Positions 1-8,850 of a stretch of DNA of 50,319 bases are shown one piece after another. Position 1 is the stretch's first letter; every line of letters begins with the position of its first letter. The position numbers and the translations under genes are program-made. The DNA is from Bordetella parapertussis (GTDB taxonomy: Bacteria > Pseudomonadota > Gammaproteobacteria > Burkholderiales > Burkholderiaceae_B): the NCBI GenBank assembly GCA_945862495.1, contig CAMAYM010000005.1, positions 1 to 50,319 of the forward strand, read 5' to 3'. The notes under the pieces are model-generated. The model did no database searches. It worked only from the letters and a program-made list of their open reading frames with translations, and was not told the DNA's origin.

Positions 1-831
1 CTCATCGACGACGGGCGCAGAGACCAAGTCATAACGTTCGAACGCACCAGCAGCTTCCGCATCGGAGTCAAGCGGACTCAGTGATAAGTAGTCTGTACTC
101 ATCACCTCGCTCACCTGAGTCTCGGGCTCATTGACGAGCAGAGAAGACAAGGTCAGTGTGCCTAAAAGTTTGTCTGCACGATTCACAACAAAGACTTGGT
201 CTGTGTGATCGGGTAACTCGGGTAGACGTCTGAGGTAGCGTAAGACGACTTCGAGAGAAACGTCCTCTCGCACGCGCACCATTTCAAAGTCCATGATCCC
301 GCCAACGCTATCGTCGGGATAACCCATGGCTTCGATCAGTCGGGCGCGCTCTTCGTCGGTCAGTCCTTTTTGAACCTCCGCCACAACGTCGGCAGGCAAG
401 TCAGGTGCAATGTCTGCCAGCTCGTCGGCATCCATGTTCTCGGTGGCCGCCACCAAGTCCTGACGGTCCATCGCCTGAATAAGCGACTCGCGAACCCAAT
501 CGTCGACTTCAAGCAAGACGTCTGCATCGTATTCGGCACTGACTAAGCGCCAAATCAGCTGGCGCTCGGTCTTTGGCAAAGAACCGAGGATAAAGGCAAT
601 GTCTGCAGGGTGCAGGTCATTGACGAGCGCGGAGAGTTCGGCTTCGTGCTGACGATGAATCAGGCTCTCGACTAACTCTGCGCGCTTATCACCACCCTCT
701 TGACGATGCGCGAGATTTTCGACCACCTCATGTCGATGAAGCAACTCCTGCACCTTGGTCAGCGCAAGCTGAGCATCCTCTGGATCGAGGCGCCTAACAG
801 TTGCTTGTGGCTCGACAGGGGTTTGCGTCAT
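1..831 (-). CDS. mgtE: MgtE-type magnesium transporter, N-terminal part (runs off the window)
   Basis: This frame is open from the ATG at 831 to base 1, giving the first 277 residues; the membrane domain lies outside the window. MgtE is an inner-membrane Mg2+ channel gated by a cytoplasmic N domain and paired CBS domains. The visible part shows an acidic helical N domain containing LHPADIAFILGSLP, the segment MGYPDDSVGGIMDFEMVRV that normally begins the CBS region, and the CBS pieces VFVVNRADKLLGTLTL and VMSTDYLSLSPLDS. The YeiH-type gene ends only 19 bases upstream on the same strand, so the two are probably co-transcribed. The family call is firm; completeness cannot be judged. Confidence 0.93.
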   Translation of the reverse strand, partial: MTQTPVEPQATVRRLDPEDAQLALTKVQELLHRHEVVENLAHRQEGGDKRAELVESLIHRQHEAELSALVNDLHPADIAFILGSLPKTERQLIWRLVSAEYDADVLLEVDDWVRESLIQAMDRQDLVAATENMDADELADIAPDLPADVVAEVQKGLTDEERARLIEAMGYPDDSVGGIMDFEMVRVREDVSLEVVLRYLRRLPELPDHTDQVFVVNRADKLLGTLTLSSLLVNEPETQVSEVMSTDYLSLSPLDSDAEAAGAFERYDLVSAPVVDE

Positions 832-850
832 GGAGGTACGCCATAGGGGT

Positions 851-1894
851 TTAGGTGACGAGCTTTACTAATGCATAGCCGCCGAATGCTAGCAGTATAA
901 ACAGGATCACGCCCAAGCCCACCACACGAGGTCCTGCTTGACGGATCTGAGCGAAACGCGTTTCGATACCGAGCGCCGTCATGGCCATTGTGAGGACAAA
1001 AATGTCCAGTGCGCGCAATGCTTGCAAAACATGGGGTGGAATGATGTTTGCAGAGTTGATAAGTGCCAACACCAGAAAGCCAATTGCAAACCACGGAATG
1101 GGCAGCTTGGGGCGTGCCTCACCTGCTTTGGCCTGTGCCGCGGCGGCGCGTTGAAGCCAGAGCCCCAGAATAATCAGCACTGGAACCAGAAGCGCAACAC
1201 GGGTCATCTTGACAATGGTGGCGACTTCGGTGGTGGCCGCATCGATGTTGCTGGCCGAGGCCACAACCTGAGCGACTTCGTGCACCGAGCCGCCAAGAAA
1301 GATACCGAACGCCCGAGGATCCATATTCATCCAGCCCGCTTGATACAGAATCGGGTAGAGGAACATTGAAATCGTGCCAAAGAGCACGACCGTGGCAACT
1401 GCCACGGCGGCTTTGTGGGGAGCGGCCTTTAGGGTGGACTCAAAGGCGAGGACGGCCGCTGCACCACACACGGCGCTACCCGCTGAGGTCAGCATCGCGG
1501 TGTCTCGGTCAAGTTTGAGCAACTTGGTGCCAATCAGTGTGCCTAAAATTAGAACGCCTAGGACGATCCCCACCGAGACCACCAAGCCCGGCAAGCCGAC
1601 CTCGATAATTTGCTGGAGGCTGACGTTCAGACCATAAAAGGCGACGCCCACGCGCAGCATCCGTCTGGCGGTGAAGTGCACGCCAACGCCCCATTCGGCA
1701 GGCATATTGCCGCGCATAAAGTTGCCGTACAGCATGCCGCACACAATGCCCACCACAAGCGGGCTAAAACCGAGTGTTTTAATAAAGGCGATGCCGGCCA
1801 GTTGGGTCACTGCTGCCGCCATCAGTCCAACAAACAGCACGCCGCTGAGTCGATCACGCCAAGGGGAAACGTTTGTAGTTATAGGTGTAGACAT
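851..1894 (-). CDS. YeiH/UPF0324-family inner-membrane protein, putative sulfate exporter
   Basis: A polytopic membrane protein of about 347 residues with roughly ten hydrophobic segments. It matches the YeiH (UPF0324) family by the motifs SPLVVGIVCGMLYGN near the start, TSAGSAVCGAAAVLA in the middle and GGSVHEVAQVVASAS. The family is annotated as putative sulfate exporters, but transport has been little tested. I chose the ATG at 1894; an in-frame TTG at 1918 would add eight residues without a good ribosome site. The gene sits between an M20 amidohydrolase and mgtE on the same strand. The substrate is not inferable from the sequence. Confidence 0.87.
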   Translation of the reverse strand: MSTPITTNVSPWRDRLSGVLFVGLMAAAVTQLAGIAFIKTLGFSPLVVGIVCGMLYGNFMRGNMPAEWGVGVHFTARRMLRVGVAFYGLNVSLQQIIEVGLPGLVVSVGIVLGVLILGTLIGTKLLKLDRDTAMLTSAGSAVCGAAAVLAFESTLKAAPHKAAVAVATVVLFGTISMFLYPILYQAGWMNMDPRAFGIFLGGSVHEVAQVVASASNIDAATTEVATIVKMTRVALLVPVLIILGLWLQRAAAAQAKAGEARPKLPIPWFAIGFLVLALINSANIIPPHVLQALRALDIFVLTMAMTALGIETRFAQIRQAGPRVVGLGVILFILLAFGGYALVKLVT

Positions 1895-1995
1895 ACCGAT
1901 CCGGCCAGCTGGTTGCAAGTGACCGTGATACTAACCCGAACCATCGACCCTCACCAAGAGATCGTTTGCAGAGATCAGCGTGCCCCCGATTGCAC

Positions 1996-3198
1996 TCACA
2001 TTTGCGGACGTGTGAACCAGTTTTCGGCCAGTTTGACCCAATAGGTGGCGCCTAGCGGCAACAAGTCATCGTTAAAGTCATAGGAGCCGTTGTGCAACAT
2101 GCAGGGGCCGAGGCCGTGCCCCGCGTCTCTGTGTTCGCCTAGGCCATTGCCAATCCAGACATAGCAACCAGGGACTTCTTGGAGCATAAAGGCGAAATCT
2201 TCGGCGCCCATCGTCGGTGTCACGTGGTCGTCGACCTGCGCTTCGCCGACAATGCTGCGCAAGACGGTCGCACAAAACGCGGACTCGTCAGGGTGATTGA
2301 TCGTGGGAGGATATTTACGGATAAAAGAGAAGTCCGCCTCTGCACCCATGGCTGCAGCGGAGTGCTGGATGATTTCACGCATCCGTTGCTCAATCAGGTC
2401 CAACGTTTCAATGGTGAAGGTTCGGACCGTGCCGCGCATATCGGCTTCGGTTGGAATCACGTTGTCTGCGCTACCGGTATGAATCTGGGTGATGCTCAGT
2501 ACAGCGGCCTCAAGAGGATGACGGTTGCGTGTGATGATGCTTTGGAGTGCCTGAGCGATATGCACAGCCGTCATGACGGGGTCAATGCCGAGTTGTGGCA
2601 TACCGGCATGGGCACCCTTGCCACGCACCTTGATATGGAACTGGTTGCTGGAGGCCATGATTGGGCCGGCGGTCAGTCCAAATTGACCCACAGGTAAACC
2701 TGGCCAGTTGTGCATACCAAACACGGCTTGCATGGGAAATTTTTCAAAGAGGCCGTCTTCCATCATGCGCTTGGCGCCTGCACCCCCTTCTTCGGCGGGT
2801 TGAAAAATGACGTAAACCGTGCCATCAAAATTTTTGTGTTCTATTAAATACCGCGCGGCACTTAACAACATAGCGGTGTGGCCATCATGGCCACACCCAT
2901 GCATTTTGCCTGGGTGTTGGCTGGCATGGGCAAACGTGTTGAGCTCTTGCATGGGCAGAGCGTCAAGATCCGCGCGCAGTCCAATCGCACCTGTGCCGGG
3001 AGAGCGTCCCTCAATGATGCCGACTACACCAGTGCCACCCAGTCCGCGATGGATCGGGATGCCCCATTTTTGGAGTGCTTCCGCGACCACATCCGCTGTA
3101 CGTTTTTCTTCGTAACAGAGCTCGGGATGCGCGTGGAGATCTCGGCGAATTGCTTGAATTTCGGACTGCCAATTGAGAAAGGGCTCGAGAAGTTTCAT
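1996..3198 (-). CDS. M20-family amidohydrolase (hippurate hydrolase / aminoacylase type)
   Basis: A cytoplasmic metallo-amidohydrolase of about 400 residues, usual for the M20D group that cleaves N-acyl amino acids. Metal-ligand motifs are intact: MHGCGHDGHTAM, QPAEEGGAGAKRM with the catalytic Glu pair, FGMHNWPGLPVGQ, and MGAEDFAFML near the C-terminus. The dimerisation domain follows the usual pattern (FHIKVRGKGAHAGMPQLG). The ATG at 3198 is preferred over the GTG at 3207. It is divergent from fadD and is the first gene of a minus-strand run with the YeiH-type gene and mgtE. The acyl substrate is unknown. Confidence 0.9.
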   Translation of the reverse strand: MKLLEPFLNWQSEIQAIRRDLHAHPELCYEEKRTADVVAEALQKWGIPIHRGLGGTGVVGIIEGRSPGTGAIGLRADLDALPMQELNTFAHASQHPGKMHGCGHDGHTAMLLSAARYLIEHKNFDGTVYVIFQPAEEGGAGAKRMMEDGLFEKFPMQAVFGMHNWPGLPVGQFGLTAGPIMASSNQFHIKVRGKGAHAGMPQLGIDPVMTAVHIAQALQSIITRNRHPLEAAVLSITQIHTGSADNVIPTEADMRGTVRTFTIETLDLIEQRMREIIQHSAAAMGAEADFSFIRKYPPTINHPDESAFCATVLRSIVGEAQVDDHVTPTMGAEDFAFMLQEVPGCYVWIGNGLGEHRDAGHGLGPCMLHNGSYDFNDDLLPLGATYWVKLAENWFTRPQM

Positions 3199-3284
3199 GC
3201 AAATCACTTTAAATGAGTATGTCTGACGGTATTATCGATCTAAACCGTTGCCACTTCAGAATAACCCCCACCAGCAACCAGACT

Positions 3285-4955
3285 ATGCAATATCCTTGGA
3301 CTCAACATTACCCTCCGGGCGTGCCCGCTGAGATTTCAACGCAACATTACGTCTCTCTGGTCGATTTGCTTGATCGCGCCTGTCAAACACATGCGCAGCG
3401 GACTGCTGCCAGTTCGTTTGGGGTGTCTTTTAGTTTTCAGAATCTCGATCACCAGGCCCAGTGTTTTGCAGGCTGGCTCCAGTCCCTAAGTTTGCCGCAG
3501 GGGTCGCGTATCGCGCTCATGATGCCCAATGTGTTGCCCTATCTGGTGGCGTTGCTTGGGACATTGCGGGCAGGCCATGTGATTGTGAACATCAACCCGC
3601 TATGCTCGCCCAGAGAACTTTCAAATCAATTAAAAGATAGTGGGGCATGCGTCATCGTGGTGCTTGAAAGCGTTGCGCGGACCTTGGAACAGGTCACGGA
3701 CTGCCCTGGGTTAGCACATCGCGTCGTGGTGCCGCCCGGTGCGATGTTGGGTGGTTTGAAAGGCTTAGTCGTTAATTTGGGCGCTCGTTATGTGCGCAAG
3801 CTTGGGCCTGAGAAGCCTTTGCCTGGCGCTCAGTCTTGGGAGTCTGTGCTTGCGGCTGGTAAACGGCATCCGTGGGTGGCACCGATCTTATGTCTGGATG
3901 ATTTGGCGGCGTTGCAGTACACGGGTGGCACGACCGGTGTGCCAAAAGCGGCGATGTTGACCCATGGCAACTTGGTGGCCAACGTTTTGCAAGTTGAGGC
4001 CGTCGCCAAGCCCGCGTTACAAGATTTGCTTTCCAGCCCACTCACCATGCTGACGGCACTGCCGCTTTATCACGTGTTTGCGATGACGGTGTGCGGGTTT
4101 TACGCGATGCATGCGGGCATGAAGAGTGTGTTGGTGATCAATCCCAGAGATCGTGCCTCGTTGATGTATGCGTTGCGAAAAGAGCCCCCCCATATTTTGC
4201 CGGGCATTAATACTTTATTTAACGCGCTTATCCATGACCCGCGGTTTGCTCAGCTGGATTTTTCAAGGCTGCGTTTGGCGTTCGGGGGTGGCATGGCGAT
4301 TCAGCGGCCTGTGGCCGAGCATTGGCACCGCATCACCGGGCGACCGTTGATCGAGGGCTATGGCTTGTCTGAAACGTCACCTGTCGTGGCGGCGAATCCG
4401 ACCAATGCAAAGGAGTATTCGGGTAGTGTGGGTTTGCCTTTGCCCTCCACAGAGATTTGCATTTTGGATCAAGAGGGTCAACGCGTCGGGGTGGATGTCG
4501 AAGGGGAAATTGCGGTGCGCGGGCCTCAGGTAATGAGAGGCTATTGGCAAGCCCCTGTTGATACTGCTGCAGTGATGACCGCAGACGGTTTTCTACGGAC
4601 TGGCGATATCGGTCGCATGGATGCACGCGGGTATGTCTATATTGTTGATCGTAAAAAAGACATGATTTTGGTGTCAGGTTTTAATGTGTATCCGAACGAA
4701 GTTGAAAGCGTTGTGTGCGAACTACCAGGTGTACTGGAGTGTGCAGCGGTCGGTCAGCCAGATCCTCATTCGGGTGAGGTCGTGAAATTATTTGTGGTCC
4801 GTCATGATCCTCTGTTGGATGAGGCGGCTATCCATGCCTGGTGCCAACAACAGTTGAGTCGTTACAAGTGTCCAAAAGTGATTGAGTTTAAAAATGAATT
4901 ACCCAAAAGCACGGTTGGCAAGATTTTGCGCCGCGCGCTAAGGGATACGTCCTGA
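3285..4955 (+). CDS. fadD: Long-chain fatty-acid-CoA ligase, FadD type
   Basis: An ATP-dependent acyl-CoA synthetase of 556 residues that activates fatty acids by adenylation and thioester formation at the cytoplasmic membrane face. The adenylate-forming motifs are present: YTGGTTGVPKAAMLTHGN (ATP loop), GYGLSETSP, FLRTGDIGRMD, GFNVYPNEVE, and the C-terminal catalytic-lysine motif PKSTVGKILRR. The start at 3285 is chosen because MQYPWTQHYPPGVPAEI matches the usual FadD N-terminus; an upstream in-frame ATG at 3219 and the frame opening at 3213 would add residues that do not. Its stop overlaps the next ATG by one base (TGATG), so translation of fadD and the MnmC-like gene is probably coupled, an odd pairing of fatty-acid and tRNA functions. 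Confidence 0.9.
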   Translation: MQYPWTQHYPPGVPAEISTQHYVSLVDLLDRACQTHAQRTAASSFGVSFSFQNLDHQAQCFAGWLQSLSLPQGSRIALMMPNVLPYLVALLGTLRAGHVIVNINPLCSPRELSNQLKDSGACVIVVLESVARTLEQVTDCPGLAHRVVVPPGAMLGGLKGLVVNLGARYVRKLGPEKPLPGAQSWESVLAAGKRHPWVAPILCLDDLAALQYTGGTTGVPKAAMLTHGNLVANVLQVEAVAKPALQDLLSSPLTMLTALPLYHVFAMTVCGFYAMHAGMKSVLVINPRDRASLMYALRKEPPHILPGINTLFNALIHDPRFAQLDFSRLRLAFGGGMAIQRPVAEHWHRITGRPLIEGYGLSETSPVVAANPTNAKEYSGSVGLPLPSTEICILDQEGQRVGVDVEGEIAVRGPQVMRGYWQAPVDTAAVMTADGFLRTGDIGRMDARGYVYIVDRKKDMILVSGFNVYPNEVESVVCELPGVLECAAVGQPDPHSGEVVKLFVVRHDPLLDEAAIHAWCQQQLSRYKCPKVIEFKNELPKSTVGKILRRALRDTS

Positions 4956-6553
4956 TGCTATTTGCGCGTCTTGGGTTACCAGAGGCTTGGGAGGCCCGCG
5001 CGCGTTTCACGTTACTGATGATGGACTTGAGGGACGGCGAGTCCTTTATCAGGTTGTGGGAGCGTTGGAAGCACGATCCGAGGCGCCCCGATCGCCTTCA
5101 CGTTGTGGCACTGAGCACGTCTTTGGTTGATGCGTCCGTCTTGCGTGCCCGATTGCTTGCTCAAATGCCATTGTCGCTCCACGCGATGGTCGAACAGCTA
5201 GCCGCACAGTGGCCATTAAGTTTACCAGGTACGCACAGGCTGGATTTTGAGGGGCTGGCGGTGACGCTCACGATCGCCGTAGGTCCGCCGGCTGTGACCC
5301 TGCCGCGTTTGGCGGTTGCAGCAGATGCCATCTGGAGGGGCGAAGAGGTCCCCGCCGAGTTCCCAGACCACCGCCTGCGTGCGTCCGTCAGTCCAACAGA
5401 CAATATGCTGAGACTGACAATTGATCCACATGAGGCCAAGCACGCGATTGTGGTGGGGGCGGGCATTGCAGGGGCGAGTGTGGCGCACGCCTTGGCGTTG
5501 CGAGGTTGGCGCGTACAAGTGCTAGATCTATCTGTACGCCGACAGCGAGAGCACGCTGCGCACGTGGCTGCGGCATTGACACCGATGGTGACGCGCGATG
5601 ACGACATGCGAGCCAGGCTTTCGCGTGCAGGGAGTCTGCGGGCACACGCACGTTGGTCGCAACTCAGCGAAGACATCTTGTGGCAGTGCGGTGCGTTACA
5701 GCTTCAGCGACTAAGTGGTCGGATTGTTGATTTAAAGTCTATTGTTGAGGGCCTTTCGTTTCCAACTGAATGGCTCCGTTTTGTGGATACGGCCGAAGCG
5801 AGCGACCTTGCCGGGTTAAAGCTAAATCGTGGCGGATTATTTTTTCCGACGGCAGCACGTATCCGACCGGAACGCTTGATCGAAACGCTTCTCGCGAACC
5901 AGGGCATTGAGCGGCTGGAGGTGCATGTCGAGCGCGTGGAAAGCGCCGATGGACAGTGGCATGCTTTGAATGCGCAAGGGGAGACATGCGCCGTTGCGCC
6001 TCGACTCATTTTGGCGGGCGCTGTCGATACTCAGGATATCTTGCGTCGCAGTGCCTTGCTGGCACCCCGCACGCGTCTATCCGAAATGCATGCATTGGGA
6101 GGTGAAATCACCTTGTTGCCTGAACGTATTCTGTCAGGCGGGCCACGTTGTATTGTTTCAGGGGACGGCTATATTTTGCCGTCTTTAGACGGCCAGTGTG
6201 TGGTCGGCAGCAGCTATGTGCATGGCGGGCAAGGTATGGCGCCCACGATGGTGGGCGCATTAGGCAACATCGAGCGGACGGCTGATTTGCTTGGGCAAGC
6301 GCAACTGCCTGCGATGTTTAACAACCTCGGTCAGGCGCGCTTAAAGGGTTGGGCCGGTCGGCGCGCTGTTTTACCTAGCCGTATACCGTTTGTTGGACCT
6401 CTTGCAGATACGGAGGGGCTGTGGGTGGCGACTGGTTTTGCTTCGCGAGGACTCACTTGGTCGACTCTGGCGGGAGATCTGATTGCTGCGGCTTTAAACG
6501 GCGAACCTTTGCCCTTGGAACGGGATATAATGGACAAAATTAGTCAAACTTAG
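4955..6553 (+). CDS. mnmC: MnmC-type FAD oxidoreductase (tRNA wobble-uridine modification) with eroded methyltransferase half
   Basis: A 532-residue protein whose C-terminal two thirds is the FAD-dependent MnmC oxidoreductase. That domain removes the carboxymethyl group from cmnm5s2U34 of tRNA. It shows an FAD Rossmann motif HAIVVGAGIAGASVAHAL near residue 165 and the end motif GWAGRRAVLPSRIPFVGPL followed by GFASRGLTW. The N-terminal 150 residues align by eye with the middle of the MnmC methyltransferase domain (RRPDRLHVVALS, AAQWPLSLPGTHRLDFEG), but the SAM loop, usually ETGFGTGLNFL, reads LMMDLRDGESFIRLW, and the DAWFLDGFAP motif is absent. So the oxidase half looks functional and the methylase half does not. 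The start is fixed by overlap with the fadD stop. Confidence 0.82.
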   Translation: MLFARLGLPEAWEARARFTLLMMDLRDGESFIRLWERWKHDPRRPDRLHVVALSTSLVDASVLRARLLAQMPLSLHAMVEQLAAQWPLSLPGTHRLDFEGLAVTLTIAVGPPAVTLPRLAVAADAIWRGEEVPAEFPDHRLRASVSPTDNMLRLTIDPHEAKHAIVVGAGIAGASVAHALALRGWRVQVLDLSVRRQREHAAHVAAALTPMVTRDDDMRARLSRAGSLRAHARWSQLSEDILWQCGALQLQRLSGRIVDLKSIVEGLSFPTEWLRFVDTAEASDLAGLKLNRGGLFFPTAARIRPERLIETLLANQGIERLEVHVERVESADGQWHALNAQGETCAVAPRLILAGAVDTQDILRRSALLAPRTRLSEMHALGGEITLLPERILSGGPRCIVSGDGYILPSLDGQCVVGSSYVHGGQGMAPTMVGALGNIERTADLLGQAQLPAMFNNLGQARLKGWAGRRAVLPSRIPFVGPLADTEGLWVATGFASRGLTWSTLAGDLIAAALNGEPLPLERDIMDKISQT

Positions 6554-6561
6554 ACAAAATC

Positions 6562-6588
6562 AAAAAAAAGCGCCTTTTGTCGCTTTTC
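6562..6588. terminator. Weak possible terminator hairpin after the MnmC-like gene
   Basis: AAAAGCG at 6566-6572 can pair with CGCTTTT at 6581-6587 around an eight-base loop, with an A run before and a short T run after. The stem is only seven pairs and the next gene begins 14 bases later, so this may attenuate transcription rather than stop it, or may be chance. Confidence 0.3.
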
Positions 6589-6601
6589 ATACGCGCTGAA
6601 C

Positions 6602-8770
6602 ATGCACCTAGAATCGCTAAAACTTGTCGACACGTTACCTTCGAGGATCGTTTTCGACGCAGGTGCGGGAATGAAACTGGTCGTTGAGCCGCACGCTCCC
6701 GGTGTGTTCCGGGTTCGCTGTGGACTACCAGAAGCCGTCGCCGCAGATATTTTGCCTGGCGCCCGCGCCCGTGCGCATGCGGATGTCTTGTTGGCGCGTC
6801 CCGAAGCAATCGGCGAGGCAGTACTGCAGCCTATAAACGGTGGTCCCAAAGGTTGGAGTCTCGTTCAAGGCGATACGACGCTTGCCATCACGATCAACCC
6901 CTTCAGGCTTCAGGTACAGCGCTTAGGTAAAGTGACCTTGTCCTTGTCCGAAGGCGGCATCGCACTTCAAAATGCGTTATGGACGGTTGGTTTTGATCTT
7001 GCACGTGACGAAAAGATTTTTGGTCTAGGCGAGACGACGGGCGACCTGGATCGCCGGACAGAAACGATTATTTCAGATGTACCAGAACATCGCGCCCTGC
7101 CTCTGGCATGGGGGCCTTCGGGCTGGGGCGTTTATGTCAATACGCTTTCTCGCGTCGAACATGATTTGGGCGCAGAGTCAGCATCGCAATACCTTATTGC
7201 CATCGAAGACAAAACGCTCGACTTGTTTTTGTTTGCGGCTGAGCCAGCGGAAATATTAAACCAGTACACACAACTGACTGGTCGCGCGGGCCAACCCTCC
7301 TTGTGGTCGATGGGCGTTTGGGTTGAGCAACACGATGGACACAGTGCTGCGCAAACCGCTGAGCTGATTGCTGAGTTTCGCAAACAAAATATCTCTGTAG
7401 ATGGCGTGTTGCTGTTGCCGCCTGCTGCATGGACCTATCAGGACTCCAAGCTTTTACCCGAGTGGGATGCCGCGCGCTTTTCCAATCCAAAGCAAGCGAT
7501 TGATGCGTTCGTCAAGCACGCGACCCATCTGGGCATGCATACGATTCCCGCAGTCGCGGTTGCGTCCACGACGTTTGGAGAGCTCGAAGACCGCGGCTGG
7601 TTGCTGTGCAACGAGAGCGGTGATGTCCATGTTTTTCCGGGTGTTGCGGCCACCGCTGGCCAAGCCTTTGGTTTGCTCGACCTGACCCATCGTGATGTGT
7701 TGAATACATGGTCTGAGCGCCATCGCCATCTTGCCGAAGAGGGTGTCGGCGCAACGGCATGTGATGTCCAATTTGATATTCCTGACAATGTGGTCGCGCG
7801 TGGTGGAGAAAGTGCTGCAGTGTTGCGCGCGCTCTATCCTGCCTTGGCAAGACGCGCCTTGTTTGATGCGGTTGCTGGCCACAAGGTTCCGCCCGAAGGG
7901 GTGGTGTTTAGTTCGGATCTTTTCCCTGGTGCGCAACGCTTGTTGTGGCAGAGCGCCCCACGTGTACCCAATACCTGGGCAGGTTTGCAGCAGACCTTGC
8001 GTTCAGCACTCGCGATTGGTGCGAGTGGTGTGCCAGTACAAATGCACGCCGTGGGCAACGCATCCGCACCTCTCGAGTCCATGACGCCAGAGTTGTATTT
8101 GCGCTGGCTGGGCATGGCAGTATTTTCTGGCAACTTCGCCTTTCAGTCGCACCCACAGCTTGTGCCGACTGCGTTCGATGAAACAACGCGCAGCCATGTG
8201 CAATCTTGGATGCAATGGCGTTATCGCTTGATCCCTTATGTGCTGGGCGCGATCGAAGACGCCGCCCGCACGGGCTTGCCTGTTCAGCGTTCGATGGCCT
8301 TGTCATTTCCCGCCGACCCAGAAGCACAGCGCTGGGATACGCAGTATCTCCTCGGCCCTGCATTGCTGGTTGCTCCCGCAATGCAGCCTGGCCAAGATAT
8401 TCAGGTTTACCTTCCTGCTGGCGAGGCGTGGTGGGATCTCAATACCGGCTGGCGTTACGAAGGCGGCTCAGTGCTAACAGTGACCTGTGGTCTGGGGACC
8501 TTGCCCGTGTTTGGTCGCGAAGGTCATATGCTTTGTTTAGGACCCACCGCCAATCACACGGGTGAGTTCAACTCTGCCCGTATCTTGGACGAAGTCTGGA
8601 TGTTTGGAATGCCTGTCCACAACCCTGTCGTGATGCGCAACAAGATTCGTGTGATGCAGATGCAGGGATCGAGCTATATCAAAGGGCTCGAAGGACTGAA
8701 GATCTCGCCCTCTGAAGGACTCGAAGTCAAACGTCGAGGCGCCGAAGTCCGCATCTCGCGCGCACGTTAG
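6602..8770 (+). CDS. GH31 (alpha-glucosidase/alpha-xylosidase)-like protein with degenerate active site
   Basis: A 722-residue protein with the GH31 architecture: N-terminal beta domain with KIFGLGETTGDLDRR, a TIM barrel, and a C-terminal beta part with LLGPALLVAPAMQPG. GH31 enzymes hydrolyse alpha-glycosides using two aspartates. Aligned by eye with E. coli YicI, the nucleophile motif KTDFGERIP becomes ACDVQFDIP, keeping Asp388. The acid/base motif HWGGDC becomes LWQSAP, placing Ala452 at the catalytic Asp. The HDIGG motif becomes MHAVGN. The reading frame is long and clean, so the protein is probably made but may bind sugars or do something other than hydrolysis. The start ATG at 6602 lacks a clear Shine-Dalgarno. 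No sugar transporter lies nearby. Confidence 0.8.
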   Translation: MHLESLKLVDTLPSRIVFDAGAGMKLVVEPHAPGVFRVRCGLPEAVAADILPGARARAHADVLLARPEAIGEAVLQPINGGPKGWSLVQGDTTLAITINPFRLQVQRLGKVTLSLSEGGIALQNALWTVGFDLARDEKIFGLGETTGDLDRRTETIISDVPEHRALPLAWGPSGWGVYVNTLSRVEHDLGAESASQYLIAIEDKTLDLFLFAAEPAEILNQYTQLTGRAGQPSLWSMGVWVEQHDGHSAAQTAELIAEFRKQNISVDGVLLLPPAAWTYQDSKLLPEWDAARFSNPKQAIDAFVKHATHLGMHTIPAVAVASTTFGELEDRGWLLCNESGDVHVFPGVAATAGQAFGLLDLTHRDVLNTWSERHRHLAEEGVGATACDVQFDIPDNVVARGGESAAVLRALYPALARRALFDAVAGHKVPPEGVVFSSDLFPGAQRLLWQSAPRVPNTWAGLQQTLRSALAIGASGVPVQMHAVGNASAPLESMTPELYLRWLGMAVFSGNFAFQSHPQLVPTAFDETTRSHVQSWMQWRYRLIPYVLGAIEDAARTGLPVQRSMALSFPADPEAQRWDTQYLLGPALLVAPAMQPGQDIQVYLPAGEAWWDLNTGWRYEGGSVLTVTCGLGTLPVFGREGHMLCLGPTANHTGEFNSARILDEVWMFGMPVHNPVVMRNKIRVMQMQGSSYIKGLEGLKISPSEGLEVKRRGAEVRISRAR

Positions 8771-8850
8771 TGCTTAACGCTTAACCTCTTGCCATAAGCG
8801 CTGTCTTGGTGTCTGATGGGTTTCAATGTTTTTAATTGGAGCCCATAGAC

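Noticed and set aside
2179..2697. Long open frame of 172 codons on the plus strand inside the M20 gene
   Set aside because: It is antisense to a gene with complete catalytic motifs, has no ribosome site or recognisable domain, and reflects codon bias of the opposite strand. Similar shadows lie at 5161-5676, 7454-7936 and 46047-46556.
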